Of a stretch of DNA of 64,000 bases, positions 20,864 through 31,660 are shown piece after piece (the first letter of the stretch is position 1; each line of letters opens with the position of its first letter). The notes beneath the pieces were generated by a model. That model ran no database searches. It worked only from the letters and a program-made list of their open reading frames with translations, and was not told the origin of the DNA. The position numbers and the translations under genes are program-made. The stretch is from Aurantiochytrium sp. KH105 (taxonomy: Eukaryota > Sar > Bigyra > Thraustochytrida > Thraustochytriidae): contig BGKB01000028.1 in assembly GCA_003116975.1 (NCBI GenBank), forward strand, positions 310,001-374,000. The letters are read 5' to 3'.

Positions 20864-23116
20864 CTCTCACTGGCGCGCCCGGCCCAGGGGCGTCGATCTC
20901 ACGAGTCTGGCGCCACGGAGTCCGCACGCACGCACCGCCCGACCCGCCTCTGCTGCCGCGGAGCTACGCGGCTACCGCTGCTCGTCTCTCTACTACTTCT
21001 TCTTCTTCTTCTTCTCCTTCTTGTTGTTCTACTCCTCGCCCTCTTTCTTCTTCAGCGTCTAGTGCTGCTCCTGCCGGACCACATGATTGAATCTAGACCA
21101 TGACCATGCGCGCTACGTCGAGCTCGAGCCCGTCATTGGAGAGCTCGACGTCCATCGCTGAAGAGCACCTCGTTCATCCCTGAAGAGCACCTCGTTCATC
21201 GATCGAACACTGGTTCTCTTGTCACTATTGTCAACCCCGAAATTTGCTTTGTTCAATCCTGAAATGATCCATGGGCACGATGAGAGCGAAAGCTATGGGC
21301 TCAAGAGGAAAGGCATTGGATAGCTGGCGTGGCCTTGTTGGCTCCCTCGAGCCTACGAACTCTGCCCAGAGCTCAATTTGCGCGGAAGTCTTCACATAAT
21401 TCTAAGCTTCTTCAGCCGACATGGCACCCATTTTGGCTTCCTTCAGGTGAGAGCTGCAACCGTCAGGCTTGCGCCATTCGCGTAGAGTGTAGGTTTTAGC
21501 ACGAGCAGTTGAGACTCTAGCAAAACTCCGAATGAGGAAAAAAGGCAAAGGCAAAGGTGGAAGAGCTTTAAAGCTGTGAAGCTTTGAGGCTTGGGGACAG
21601 GCCTGCCCTGCTACATCTTAAACGCACCATATTCGCAAGAATGTGAATCATGATTGCGTTTTTCTGGCGTGAAAGATATATGCGTGCGTCAACATGGTGC
21701 TGAGAATGGTGCGCCATGGCTGAGAGGCAAAAGAATAATGGAGTAGAGGTTTCGAGAGAGAATCTGACCTTGCGCAGCTCAAGCACCTCTGTATTCTAGC
21801 TAACCTTCTGGAAACGCAACCTCCGGCCATCTTCGAAGAGCCTACCAGCTCAGTCGCTATGGCTGGCTGCTCAGAAAAGCAGGTGAAGAAATCGCGCGTA
21901 CGTCACCACTGACGTCAGCTCGAAGAAAGGCCTCACCGTCTTCAGACTCAGTCCAAGAAAGCGTCCGGCCCCAATGCGCAGCGCGTCACGTTGATGAGCG
22001 CTCGCATCGTGTCCACCACTTACTTCAGGCAAGGCCGCGTCCACCGACCTACCGGCAACAGTGCAGCTCCTTCATTCATTCATACTATTTCTATTTACTT
22101 ATTTCTGAAATTACATTCGAGTCCATTTTTGGCTGGCCGCTCGGGACGGACGCTTGCTTGCATGTTCTCTAGGCGCTTCTGATCTTTTTTATTACTGGCT
22201 TTGCGCGCTGGGTGTTGGGTGTTGGCTTTGGGTTGCCAACCATTGGCTAGCATTCAGCAGGGAAGCCTACACATGGAAGCAAAATATAGAGCATACAAGA
22301 AGGGAAAAAGGAAAAAGAAAGGACGGCGATCGAAACCGCTGTGGACCGCAGCTGTGAAAGCTAGGATCGCTGCTTGCAAGGAAAAATCCCCCACGCAGCA
22401 CGTCTTCTGAAGGCTGCGTGGACCAAGCTGACCTGAGTAAGGTAAGAGGCCTGTCCAATATTCCACAGTGCGGGGCCTGGGGCCCTCAAGAGACTGGTGC
22501 TCGGAATTTTCAACGCAATTGTGTGCATGCCACTCATGGTACGCGCCATGGACCGAGGGCCTGGTCACCCAGTTTCATCGTTGGACTAGGGACCTCGACC
22601 TGGATAGGTCCAAGACACTGTGTAGTCCATTTACCAAAGCTGGACACCGCATGAACAGAAGTTGACCACAGCTGCGGTCCACAGTGGAACCCTCAGCGCA
22701 AGACAGTGCTTTGCTGCAAATGCAGTATTTTGAATAATCGACTTTGTAGCTGCGGAGGACAAGGACGCACACCCGGTCGATCGTGCCACAGACCTGACAC
22801 AGTTGCTACGTAGCTGTAACGCGCTGTTCCGGCGTCGGGAGGCGTTGTAAAAATTGGCGAGCAGCGCAGCTGCATGAAGCCGTCCAGCTTGATTTTTCTT
22901 GATTCTCTGCTTCTAACGTCGGCAAAGAGTCGCGTTTCCTGCTCTCCAGGTCATCAGCTGGCGGCATTGCGTCCATCCAGTTCTGTTGTCCTTGGGCAAG
23001 CAGAAGCAGCAACGCCGACTGGAGTTGCAGGCGTTCATTCTTGTCTCCAATTCCCAATCGTCGCTCGTGGGACCTTGATCTCCTGCAGCTCTAGACTAGG
23101 ACGCCACAAGTTCACC
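20864..23116. other. Intergenic, no gene seen
   Basis: 2.25 kb between the divergent starts of the Tim17-like gene and the first kinase. Seen here: a TTCTTC run at about 20997-21020, a tandem pair of CTGAAGAGCACCTCGTTCATC at about 21158-21200, and a perfect 18-base inverted repeat at 22339-22356 and 22667-22684. An ATG at 22874 is in frame with the kinase but the stretch it adds has no domain and the Kozak/myristoylation ATG at 23117 is preferred. Confidence 0.5.
22339..22684. repeat. Element bounded by an 18-base perfect inverted repeat
   Basis: CTGTGGACCGCAGCTGTG at 22339-22356 is repeated exactly in inverse at 22667-22684, with about 310 bases between. No matching target-site duplication is seen outside the ends and no coding capacity lies inside. 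It could be a small non-autonomous DNA element or a palindromic regulatory site. Confidence 0.35.
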
Positions 23117-25156
23117 ATGGGCAACGGCGCGAGTTTCCAAGAGGACGATTTTGGCGAGGAGGACACGGAGCTTGGCATCAACCTCGCGCGCGAGGACGCC
23201 TCGAACGAGGACATGATGTCGCCGGACCCTACGCGGCCAATGTCGCCCACCTCGCCGAATTCGCCCTTGTCGCCGGGCCAGCGAATGTCTCGAGCGCCCT
23301 CTCTCAAGTCTGCGGGCCGCGGATCGAGCGCTGGAAGCTTGGGCTCCATGTTCAACCGTCTGAACACAAGGCGGGCAACGCTTCGAAACCTGCTCCTGGT
23401 TGATGACGTCGCTTTGGACCTAGAATACAACAGCCAATCCGGCACCGAGAGCCCAAGTGATCAGACTAAAGACGGTCAGCAAGATCGGTCTACGCCAGAG
23501 CGCACGCGGCGTCTCAGTGGCAGCAGTCTGCACCGCGCATGGCGCGAAAGCGTGGAAAAGGGCAATGAAGGAACGCAAGATCTCCACCTTCGCTTTCAGC
23601 CCAGGAACACGTTTGCAGCCATGTCGACGCGCATGCTGCTGGCGAACTCGGGTCGCTTCGGCAGCATGTTTGAAGCCGTCAAGAAAAATGATGGCAGCCT
23701 CACTGTGCTCGGAAAAGGCATGGAAGGCGAGGTTTTTCGTGTGCGCAAGAAGGGGTCTCCTCAGCATCAATACGCGCTCAAAACCGTACACCTTCGCTCC
23801 AGCGCAGAGAAAGACCGCGCCTTTGAGCTGCGTCATCTCTCGCGGCTTTCGCACCCGAACATTGTTCGCCTGCATGAGGCTTTCAAGCATAATCCCAAGA
23901 CCTACTTGCTCAGTTTCGAGCTAGGAAGCGGTGGGGACCTCCTTTCTCGCCTGCAAAGGGACGGCCCGATGGAGGAGAGGCGCAGCGCAGACGTCTTGAT
24001 GCAAATTCTCAGCGCACTACAATACCTCCACTTTCACAATGTCATTCACAGGGACATCAAGCTGGAGAACTTTGTCTTCCGGTTCCCCGAGAGCGACGAG
24101 GTGATGCTCGTGGATTTTGGCCTGGCCAAGCTCACGGACGCAAAGACGGTCCAAACCTCCGAGGTTGGCACTATTCATTACCTTAGCCCCGAGGTCATCA
24201 AGCGCTCCTACTCGTTCCCAGCGGACATTTGGTCACTCGGTGTTGTAGCGTACATGATGCTCACCGCCAAGCGTCCCTTCCGTGGAACGACCGACGAGCA
24301 GATCGTGCAGCGCATCCTCGCTTGCGACGTGACGTATCCTGACAAGCTATGGGGCAATCTTAGCGACGGTGCCCAACGCTTCGTCAAGACACTTCTCAAC
24401 CCAGAGCCTTCGGCCCGTCCCTCGGCAGAGAAGGCGCGCGGAGACCGCTGGATCCGCGAACAGACACAGAACCTCCATTTGACGCTGCTGGAGAATGCCG
24501 ACGCTCGCATGGGCCGTCGTGACTCGCTGTCCTCGACCCCCTCATCGGTCTGTGAGCGAGCGTCAACGTCGAGCACCAGCAGCGATTTCCTGGATATGTC
24601 CATGGAAGACGTGATTGCGCGGATGCGTGAATTCGCTCAATTTCCCCAACTCAAACGCTATGCGCTTCGCCAGCTCGCCCGCGAAGCTCCGGCTGACGCC
24701 CTTTCGGATCTCTTTCTTCTTTTCCGCCGACTTGTTGCAAGAACCCCGGGTGTTGTTACTTTTGAGCGCCTTCGCGACATGATCCCAGACGAGCTCATGG
24801 ACGACACGGAGCTTGATACCGTTTTTGATGCCATCGACGAAGATACCAAGGGGTACTTTACCTGGAATGACTTCTGCGCTGTTCTTTACACCCCTATGCC
24901 AGGGTCGCCTCGAGCGCAAACGGATGCGCAGACGGTCTTTCTGCGTTTCGCCTATTTGGGTCCCGATGGCGACTCTACAAATGAGGAGAACGGCGATGAT
25001 CCTGATGAGATTACCGTCAACAGCCTCCACCACATTTTTCAGGACACTCACAGCCGCTCCGAGGCGAAGGAGATGATTTTGGAGGCGTCTGCGACGGTTG
25101 GCGCCAAGGCACGTACCCTCTCGCAGGAGGACTTCGTTCGCCTTCTTTTTGCTTAG
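23117..25156 (+). CDS. Myristoylated CAMK/CDPK-like protein kinase with degenerate EF hands, A
   Basis: 679 residues from the ATG at 23117. That start is chosen because CACC precedes it, G follows, and it begins MGNGAS, an N-myristoylation signal (Gly2, Ser6); the frame stays open to an ATG at 22874 but the extra 81 residues show no domain. A Ser-rich N-terminal region of about 190 residues is followed by a Ser/Thr kinase domain (about 196-446): GKGMEGEVF glycine loop, K222, HRDIKLEN with D313, DFG D333, and LSPEV. After it, a helical region (about 525-590) holds one recognisable but degenerate EF loop (DEDTKGYFTWND; Lys at position 5, Asp at 12). Likely a membrane-anchored, possibly calcium-responsive kinase of the CDPK type. 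A paralogue lies 2.4 kb downstream. Confidence 0.85.
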   Translation: MGNGASFQEDDFGEEDTELGINLAREDASNEDMMSPDPTRPMSPTSPNSPLSPGQRMSRAPSLKSAGRGSSAGSLGSMFNRLNTRRATLRNLLLVDDVALDLEYNSQSGTESPSDQTKDGQQDRSTPERTRRLSGSSLHRAWRESVEKGNEGTQDLHLRFQPRNTFAAMSTRMLLANSGRFGSMFEAVKKNDGSLTVLGKGMEGEVFRVRKKGSPQHQYALKTVHLRSSAEKDRAFELRHLSRLSHPNIVRLHEAFKHNPKTYLLSFELGSGGDLLSRLQRDGPMEERRSADVLMQILSALQYLHFHNVIHRDIKLENFVFRFPESDEVMLVDFGLAKLTDAKTVQTSEVGTIHYLSPEVIKRSYSFPADIWSLGVVAYMMLTAKRPFRGTTDEQIVQRILACDVTYPDKLWGNLSDGAQRFVKTLLNPEPSARPSAEKARGDRWIREQTQNLHLTLLENADARMGRRDSLSSTPSSVCERASTSSTSSDFLDMSMEDVIARMREFAQFPQLKRYALRQLAREAPADALSDLFLLFRRLVARTPGVVTFERLRDMIPDELMDDTELDTVFDAIDEDTKGYFTWNDFCAVLYTPMPGSPRAQTDAQTVFLRFAYLGPDGDSTNEENGDDPDEITVNSLHHIFQDTHSRSEAKEMILEASATVGAKARTLSQEDFVRLLFA

Positions 25157-27532
25157 ATAAGTTTTTGTTTCTTTTTTCTCACATCGTCAATTCAAATGAC
25201 GGTCCACGGTAGAACCAGCCCCAATAATCAATCAATCATCAATTTCACCTTTCAAATTCAATTGCTGCTTTTAACTTTCGAATTCAATTTCCGCCACAGC
25301 GATTGCTAACTTGAGCATTCTTCTTGTTGCTGCAGCTCTCCGCGCCTTATACGAAGGCCTAGGCCTATGCGGATTATCGTGGCCTTGCAGCGCCTCCACA
25401 TTTCTCCATGTTGATTTCTTTTCCTTCTTTTTTAGCATTTTGCGTTGCGCACTTGTTTCACAGCGGGAGAATCCGCGCCACAAGCTGTGGGCGCACGAAC
25501 TCGTTGCTTTGATCATTTCACGAGTAATCGATCGGTGGCGCACAACAGAAAGATAGGTGTATAAAAAAAAAGTCCACTTGAAAACGCCGCCTTCGGATGC
25601 GGAAGCTGCGCAGCTCCGACCCCGTACGTGATCTTGCGCAGAAATGTGGTGTTATGCGATGCATTGCGCTGTAGTGCAGTGCAGTGCAATGCAATGCAAC
25701 GTAGATGCGATGCCCCTCGCGCGTCGATGCATCAGCCGTGCGAAAGCGATGCATCAGCCGTGCGGAAGGGCTTCAATCCTCCTCATCCTCATTCCCTTCA
25801 CCACTTTCTCCTTCTCTGCTTTCTCCTCCTCGCCGCTCTTGTACGTGCCGGAAGAGCTCCATCTCTTTGTAGGTAGAGGTGTTAGAAGGGGGTCACCTCC
25901 GCGCCGCCCGCAGCTCGACGCCGCGCCGCCCGCAGTGCTTTGGAGAGTCCTTCTTCTCTTGTGGCCACTTGCCATGATTGTTTGAGTGCCGGCTCACTAC
26001 CAAGGGCTCTTGTCAGGCATCGCAGAGAGAAGCGATGCCTTCGCACGGCGTCGCCGGCCTCTTCTTTGTTTCTCCGTGAAACCGTGTTTAGCTTTGCTGT
26101 CAGTCAGACGGGCGTTGTCTCGCCACGGAAAAAAAAAAAATGAGCGCGGGGCTATTGTGGGGCGTTTAAAATGAGAAAGGCCGCCGAAAGCGAGACAAAC
26201 GACAGCCTCGGGACAAAATGTCCGCGCTGCATTCGTGCTGCAGCGACGGGACCGGCGCAGCGTCACAACGTCTACACCTCTTCGATGTTAATCTCTGTAA
26301 GGAAAGGAATGAGTGGCCGCGGTAAGGGCTTTCTAGCTTCCGTCTCCGCGACACGATGGATTCGGATTCGCTGCGCATTCGCCTCGACGTGTCCAAGTTC
26401 TTCGTCATAGAGCATGCCATGGCAGCGTGGAATTCGCGGATTCGAGATGGAAGTCGTGTTTGTCGGCTCAGGTATGTGCGCCAGCCAATCAAACACCCTT
26501 GGAGCCTTCGCCTCGTCTGCGATACCGCATGCCGCGTTCACGGCGCGAGAGCGCGTGAGCTTGAAAGGCCTGTCCAACAAAAAAGAAAAAATGTCTTGCT
26601 TGTTGCTGTGGGCTGGCCAACCGAAGAACCGACCGCACCACTCACTCTCTCACTCCAATAAATGCTCACAGCTCGTCTCGTCTCAGTCTTGATGGCGAGT
26701 GCGCCTTCCATAGAAGTCGCAGTGGCCGAGCACGGCGCGGGCTTTCGGTGGGTGCCTTGAAAACAGCGCACCGTGCCGCTGCGCGGGCCAGCGGTCCATC
26801 AGCGAAGCCGCGGCGTCCTCCTTCCCCTCGAGAAGGAATCCAGCGCTAGCGTGATGTGCCTTTCCCGTGCTCATCCTCCTTGTTATTGTTGTTGTTCTTC
26901 TTCTTCTTCTTCTCCTCCCCCCCTCTCCGGGTTCTTTTGCAGACGATCGAAGCCTGCGCGCAGGCCCCGACGCCCGACCCTCCGCATGCGAGCTGAGCGC
27001 GGCGGCCCTACTTCCAAGAAACGCTCTTTGGGAAGTTTGTGAATCCACCAAGGCCACGCGCGGGCGTCGGGGCGCCGGCGCCGCGCGCCGTGCCACTGCG
27101 AGCCAAGCCGAGCTGGGCCGGGTCGGGCCGCGCCATGCCAAGTGGTCCCATGTCAAGTCAAGCCGAGAGAGGTGAGGAAAGGCGACAGAGCGCGTGTGCG
27201 TGTCCGTAAGCTGCGAAAACGCCAGCTTGGCCACTGCAACATTCCATCCTCCCCGCAGCTGACCGCAGATTTTGAAAGGAAAGTAAGAAAGCGACTGCGA
27301 GCGGCGCGACGAGACGGAAGTTTGTTTTCAGAGCTGCGGCCGTCGTCGACACCAGAAAATCCAACGTTGCCGCGCGGCCTCGAGGCCTGCTAGCCAGCTA
27401 ATTAGCAAGTCAACCAGCGAGCAAGCGGGCGGCGGCCAAAACCTCTTGTCCGAGATCGGTCCCTCGAGATGGGACGAGGGCTCGGCGCCAGACCCAAAGT
27501 TCTCCGAGGGCGACGCGGGATCCTGCCTCGTG
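25157..27532. other. Intergenic region between the two CDPK-like kinases
   Basis: 2.4 kb without a supportable gene. It contains a CAGTGCAATGCAATGC run (about 25672-25700), a repeated GATGCATCAGCCGTGCG (about 25724 and 25748), a TTCTTC run near 26895, and two short coding-like scraps: seven codons matching the histone H4 N-terminus at 26309-26329, and MEVVFVGSG at 26447 followed by a CAG/GTATGT splice-donor-like sequence. Neither extends into a recognisable protein. Confidence 0.5.
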
Positions 27533-29467
27533 ATGGGGAGCGGTGCCTCAAGAGGACTTGAAGGTCCCGGAGACGGAGGTATGATGAATCCGGCAGTCTT
27601 TAACCAAGGGGGATGGATGACACATAGCTTTCGGCAGCGACAGGCGTCGCGTCGATCAAGCTCGCGATCGCGCGAGAAAGCGAGCCCCAAAGGAAACGGG
27701 ATGCACCAGAGTCATCAGCAGTCAGGTCGAAGCGGGGGAAAGTTCTCCCCAGGTGCCGGCATGAATCCTTTTCAGCGCAGCATGGACCCGAACTCAATGC
27801 GCGACGCCGTCAGCGACGCGATGAGCTCCTTGCAGACCGCCACGCCATCGATGACACGACTCTGTTTTGGCAATATTACCTCTCTTTATTCTGTGACCCA
27901 CGATGCTCACGGCAACGCTGGCATGATGGGCGAGGGCTCATCGTGCCAAGTATTTCGAGCCGTGCGAAAGCTCGACGGATCTCCCTTTGCAATCAAGAGG
28001 CTTAGTAGTAAGATCTCGAAAAAGGTCGTTCTCAGCGAACTTCGCATCCTTCGTCAGGTTGATCACCCAAGCGTTGTGCTTCTGCACGATACCGTGGTCG
28101 ATGATGTTGATTGTTCGGTACATTTCGTGCTTGAACTGTGCTCGGGTGGTGACCTCTTTGACAACCTGAAACAGCGAGGACACTTTAGCGAGCCGTCAGC
28201 CGCTCGTATGCTCGTAAAGATGTTTCGTGCCGTGGAGCATCTGCATGCGCTTCGCATTGCGCATCGTGATCTAAAGCTCGAGAATTGGGTCATGCGCAAG
28301 TCTCTGACGTCGGGCAAAGGCGACCTTGAGCCTGTTCTCATCGACTTTGGACTCAGCCACCAGCTTGCTTCTCCGGAAGAGCGCATGACCGAATGTCTTG
28401 GGACATCCTTTTATGTTGCGCCAGAGACTGTTCGCAAGAGTTACGGCCTCACGTGCGACGTTTGGGCACTTGGTGTAATTACCTACATGATTTTGTCCGG
28501 AAAGACGCCTTTTGGCGGAAAAGACGACCAGGAGGTCTTGCATCGCATTCTGCACTGCAATGTGACCTTTATTAGCCCCGTCTGGGGTACAGTTAGTTCT
28601 CAGGCAAAGGAATTCATCTGTAGTTTGCTCCGCAAGAACCCGACGGAACGATTCACCATTCGGCAGGCTTTCGAACACCCGTGGCTCATTGAAAACGCCG
28701 GATATGCGCCACTCGGCTCGCCGTCGCACAGTGCGGCGAGGTACAAGGCAGCGCAAGAGCTCTTGGCGCGAATGCAGACCTTTCTTGAACTGCCAACGTT
28801 TCTGAAGATGGCCATGGCTCTGTGGGCAAGTGACGGGCCGATGCGCACAGATCCACACGTGTGCAACATGTTTGATCTTCTCTCTGCAAACACCTCCGGC
28901 ATCATTGAGGCTTCCGTGCGCGAGATCTACATTGATGGGCGCGAAAAGCGCTCCTTTGAGGACGCCTTTGAGAAATTGAGCGACCTTTCGGGGTCTCGTA
29001 TGTCGTTTTCCGCCTTTTGCGCTCTTTATCTTCGGCCCGTGGACCTTCCTACCTTTCAGGGCCACCCAACGACAATGAACCGCATCTTTCAGGTGCTCTC
29101 AACGGGCGACGAGGTCATTACGGCTGCATCACTCCGCGCGTGCCTTGGGACGGTTGTGGTGCATAGCGACAGCTCACACAAAAAGCGCCTGCGGCGTGGT
29201 CGCTCTCAGGGAAGTGCTGCCTTTATTGCAATTCTCGAGGAGGTCGTAGAGGACTCGATGGGTCGTCTATCGCGGGACATGTTTCGAGATGTGCTCCTTG
29301 GCAAGAAAATTATTCAGGACGCGAAGTCTACCAGCGTCAAATCCACCAGCGAAATGGGTGAGGATGAGGAGGAAGAATCTAAGGAAGATGAAAGTATGGA
29401 GGACGCGATGGATGATCAGCTCACCGTGGAAAACCCAGAGGTTTCCTCGGGCAGCCGTATGTTTTGA
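27533..29467 (+). CDS. Myristoylated CAMK/CDPK-like protein kinase, B
   Basis: 644 residues from the ATG at 27533, picked because it begins MGSGAS (Gly2, Ser6, a myristoylation signal like that of the upstream kinase) in a favourable context (G at -3 and +4); an in-frame ATG at 27446 would add 29 residues and bury the signal. The N-terminal 125 residues are Ser/Gln-rich. The kinase domain spans about 130-386: GEGSSCQVF loop, K155, HRDLKLEN with D246, DFG D271, YVAPE, ending HPWLIE. The C-terminal half (about 400-600) has the helical spacing of paired EF hands, but the loops (for example SANTSGIIEASV) lack most calcium ligands. The last 40 residues are acidic. Likely a membrane-attached kinase that has lost ordinary calcium binding. 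It converges on the FIBP gene, 159 bases away. Confidence 0.85.
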   Translation: MGSGASRGLEGPGDGGMMNPAVFNQGGWMTHSFRQRQASRRSSSRSREKASPKGNGMHQSHQQSGRSGGKFSPGAGMNPFQRSMDPNSMRDAVSDAMSSLQTATPSMTRLCFGNITSLYSVTHDAHGNAGMMGEGSSCQVFRAVRKLDGSPFAIKRLSSKISKKVVLSELRILRQVDHPSVVLLHDTVVDDVDCSVHFVLELCSGGDLFDNLKQRGHFSEPSAARMLVKMFRAVEHLHALRIAHRDLKLENWVMRKSLTSGKGDLEPVLIDFGLSHQLASPEERMTECLGTSFYVAPETVRKSYGLTCDVWALGVITYMILSGKTPFGGKDDQEVLHRILHCNVTFISPVWGTVSSQAKEFICSLLRKNPTERFTIRQAFEHPWLIENAGYAPLGSPSHSAARYKAAQELLARMQTFLELPTFLKMAMALWASDGPMRTDPHVCNMFDLLSANTSGIIEASVREIYIDGREKRSFEDAFEKLSDLSGSRMSFSAFCALYLRPVDLPTFQGHPTTMNRIFQVLSTGDEVITAASLRACLGTVVVHSDSSHKKRLRRGRSQGSAAFIAILEEVVEDSMGRLSRDMFRDVLLGKKIIQDAKSTSVKSTSEMGEDEEEESKEDESMEDAMDDQLTVENPEVSSGSRMF

Positions 29468-29626
29468 GTGCAGTCTCTTTTTGTGTGAAGGTGCATTTTT
29501 GGTGGCCTTGAACAGTGTTCGAAGAAAAACTACATACAAGTACATATTATTTCGTTTCATTACGCGCGCACGGCCACTGGCAAACTGTTTTTCTCTTGGA
29601 TTTTGGGGTTTTAGAGACACTTTTTT

Positions 29627-31660
29627 TTAAGATGACAAACGGGAGGATTGTGAGTAGACACGAAGACACATCGGGGCCATTGCGTTCATGTAGATTGCCC
29701 ACTCATGAGAGTGAAGTTTGAGCTGCGTGAAAACTTTGTTCGTGGCGTCGAGCAAAAGGCGAACTCCGGCGAGTGAGAGTTCGGGGCCATTCTGCAGAGG
29801 CTCGCAAAGCTGTTGGCTAATGTCCTCAAAGAGATCATGAAGCTCTTTGGCCTGGGCGAGTCCAGCGCCGATGTTGACAAGTGATTTGACCCATGCCTTG
29901 CAGAGTCCCTTTTGTCGAAATTTACGAAGCGAAGGCTGCACTTTTTGCGGCGCAGATTCGGTCATCTCCTTCAGAATGGCCGCAACAACTGTGTCAAGAA
30001 CGCCGCGCGTGCCGAGTACATGGGTTTTTGTGAGTCTCCACCGTGCAATCAGCGATGGACTGATTTCCAAGGAGGTGTTACCTGGGCGAAGAAAGCGGCT
30101 AGGCGTCGGTTTTGATATGTGAAAGCTAGCTTCCATTGGGCGTTGCAAAGGTGTTATATGTTGTTGTTGTTGTTGCTGCTGCTGCTGCTGAAACGATGCA
30201 GTAGTGTCTCGAACGTCGATTGTTGCGGACGCGCGGGTGTGTTCCGGATCCGTACCTCGCCCATCCGCATTACTACGCAGAGCAGAGACCAAAGGTACCG
30301 CGCGCGGGAACTTGCTTTCGTCCTCACTTGCGGCGCTCTCCCCTGACCCCTCATTATCGCCTGTCTCTGGAAGCGTACCTGCGCCGTGTACGCCGTCATC
30401 TTCCTCCTCGTGGTTCGCCATGGCCAGATCCGTCGCGGAATTCTCTTCTTGCTGCTGTTGCTGTCGCCAGCGACGCCTTCTGCCTCGCTGTTGTTGTTGC
30501 TGCTGCTGCCGTATTGACGCAGTACCTGCTGTACCCCCACCCGTGCCTACGTTCTGGGCGCTTGCATTTTCGCCAGCGTCATTGGGGATCTTTTCGTCGC
30601 CGTCTCCTTCATCATCGTTACCACCAGCGCCGTCATCGACATCGTCGTCATCGTCGTCCTTGTCGTCCTCGTCCATCCCGCCGTCATCATCGCCTCGTGC
30701 AACGCGTTCGGAAGTTTGCGTACCGTGCGTTGACGCGGCAGCGGAAAGGCTCGGATTCTCAAAGTACTGCCGCCCAGTGAAACTTGCATGGACGAATGCA
30801 GGCGTGACGCCCGCCGATGGTGTCTCGGCAACCCAGTGAATCAACATGAGCGCCGCGCAGTACTCGAGATCTGCTAGAGAGAGGAAATGAGTGCGCTTGC
30901 GCGTAGAGAGAGGGTGAAACCTATTGTACAAGAGGAAAACAATGCAGGTGTAGCGCTCCGCAAGTGACAGAGGGATGAGATACACGTCTGCAATGGTAGC
31001 CATCACGTTTCCCTCGAAATTTCGCTCGTCCAAGGTCATGTAAATACGACGGAGGTTGTCAAATTGACGCCGGCAGCTCGGTAGCAAAACGCCCGCATTC
31101 TCTGCGACCTCGTCGAGATCCTTTCGAGCACGCGTAGAGAGTTTACGACCCAGCAGTTCGCGGTAAACATTGTCGTTAAATTCGTAGTATCTGCGCACAA
31201 TGTACTGCTGGACTCGAGGTGAGAGCTGCACGAGCATTTGGCGACGCAGGAGCTGCGGTTGATAGAGGCGCTCCTCCAGCAGCTCGTACAATCTGTACTG
31301 GTCGACGGAATCCCTATAAAGCAAGAGGAGCAGCTGTCGTTCGTCGGGATCAGGTTCACTGCCCAGCTTGGTGCGTCGAAAGTACACGACCCAATCTTCG
31401 CGCAGACCAAAGAGCCACAGGTCAAAGACGGCCAAGTTGACCGCGACAGGCTCCGTTTGCGCCACGTGAAAGACGACCTTTGACGAGTCCACGGCCTCCT
31501 GCAGCATTCGCGCAAGCTGCGCGAAGCTCCACTGCGTCGCCGCCGACGTCGCCGCAGCGCTGCCGGCCGCGGCTCTCGTCTGCGGCGACGTCGCTCCCGC
31601 CGCTGCCGCCGCCGTTGCCCTCGCGGCCTCGGCGGCCTGCGCGTCGCCGCCGCCGTCCAT
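29627..31660 (-). CDS. FIBP: FIBP homologue (acidic FGF intracellular-binding protein family)
   Basis: 677 residues from the ATG at 31660 (the frame extends slightly upstream only by a TTG). After an Ala-rich start, residues about 45-300 align with animal FIBP, including a YRLYELLEERL-like stretch, RRYYEFNDNVYRELLGRKLS, KDLDEV, and the signature SCRRQFDNLRR; the C-terminal part (about 520-677) matches the FIBP tail (LVNIGAGLAQAKELHDLFED). Between them lies an extra 200-residue insert (about 305-510) of Asp/Gly runs, Gln runs and Arg-rich patches, which makes the protein nearly twice the 364 residues of human FIBP. FIBP is widely conserved; its basic molecular job is poorly known. It is divergently arranged with the F-box/ankyrin gene. 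Confidence 0.85.
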   Translation of the reverse strand: MDGGGDAQAAEAARATAAAAAGATSPQTRAAAGSAAATSAATQWSFAQLARMLQEAVDSSKVVFHVAQTEPVAVNLAVFDLWLFGLREDWVVYFRRTKLGSEPDPDERQLLLLLYRDSVDQYRLYELLEERLYQPQLLRRQMLVQLSPRVQQYIVRRYYEFNDNVYRELLGRKLSTRARKDLDEVAENAGVLLPSCRRQFDNLRRIYMTLDERNFEGNVMATIADVYLIPLSLAERYTCIVFLLYNRFHPLSTRKRTHFLSLADLEYCAALMLIHWVAETPSAGVTPAFVHASFTGRQYFENPSLSAAASTHGTQTSERVARGDDDGGMDEDDKDDDDDDVDDGAGGNDDEGDGDEKIPNDAGENASAQNVGTGGGTAGTASIRQQQQQQQRGRRRRWRQQQQQEENSATDLAMANHEEEDDGVHGAGTLPETGDNEGSGESAASEDESKFPRAVPLVSALRSNADGRGTDPEHTRASATIDVRDTTASFQQQQQQQQQQHITPLQRPMEASFHISKPTPSRFLRPGNTSLEISPSLIARWRLTKTHVLGTRGVLDTVVAAILKEMTESAPQKVQPSLRKFRQKGLCKAWVKSLVNIGAGLAQAKELHDLFEDISQQLCEPLQNGPELSLAGVRLLLDATNKVFTQLKLHSHEWAIYMNAMAPMCLRVYSQSSRLSS

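Noticed and set aside
22874-23116. Upstream in-frame ATG giving an 81-residue longer kinase A
   Set aside because: The internal ATG has an ideal context and a myristoylation signal shared with the neighbouring paralogue; the extension has no domain.
26683-27234. 183-codon open frame on the minus strand
   Set aside because: Arg/Ala/Ser-rich with an Arg/Thr run, no domain, and it lies in GC-rich leader DNA of the second kinase.
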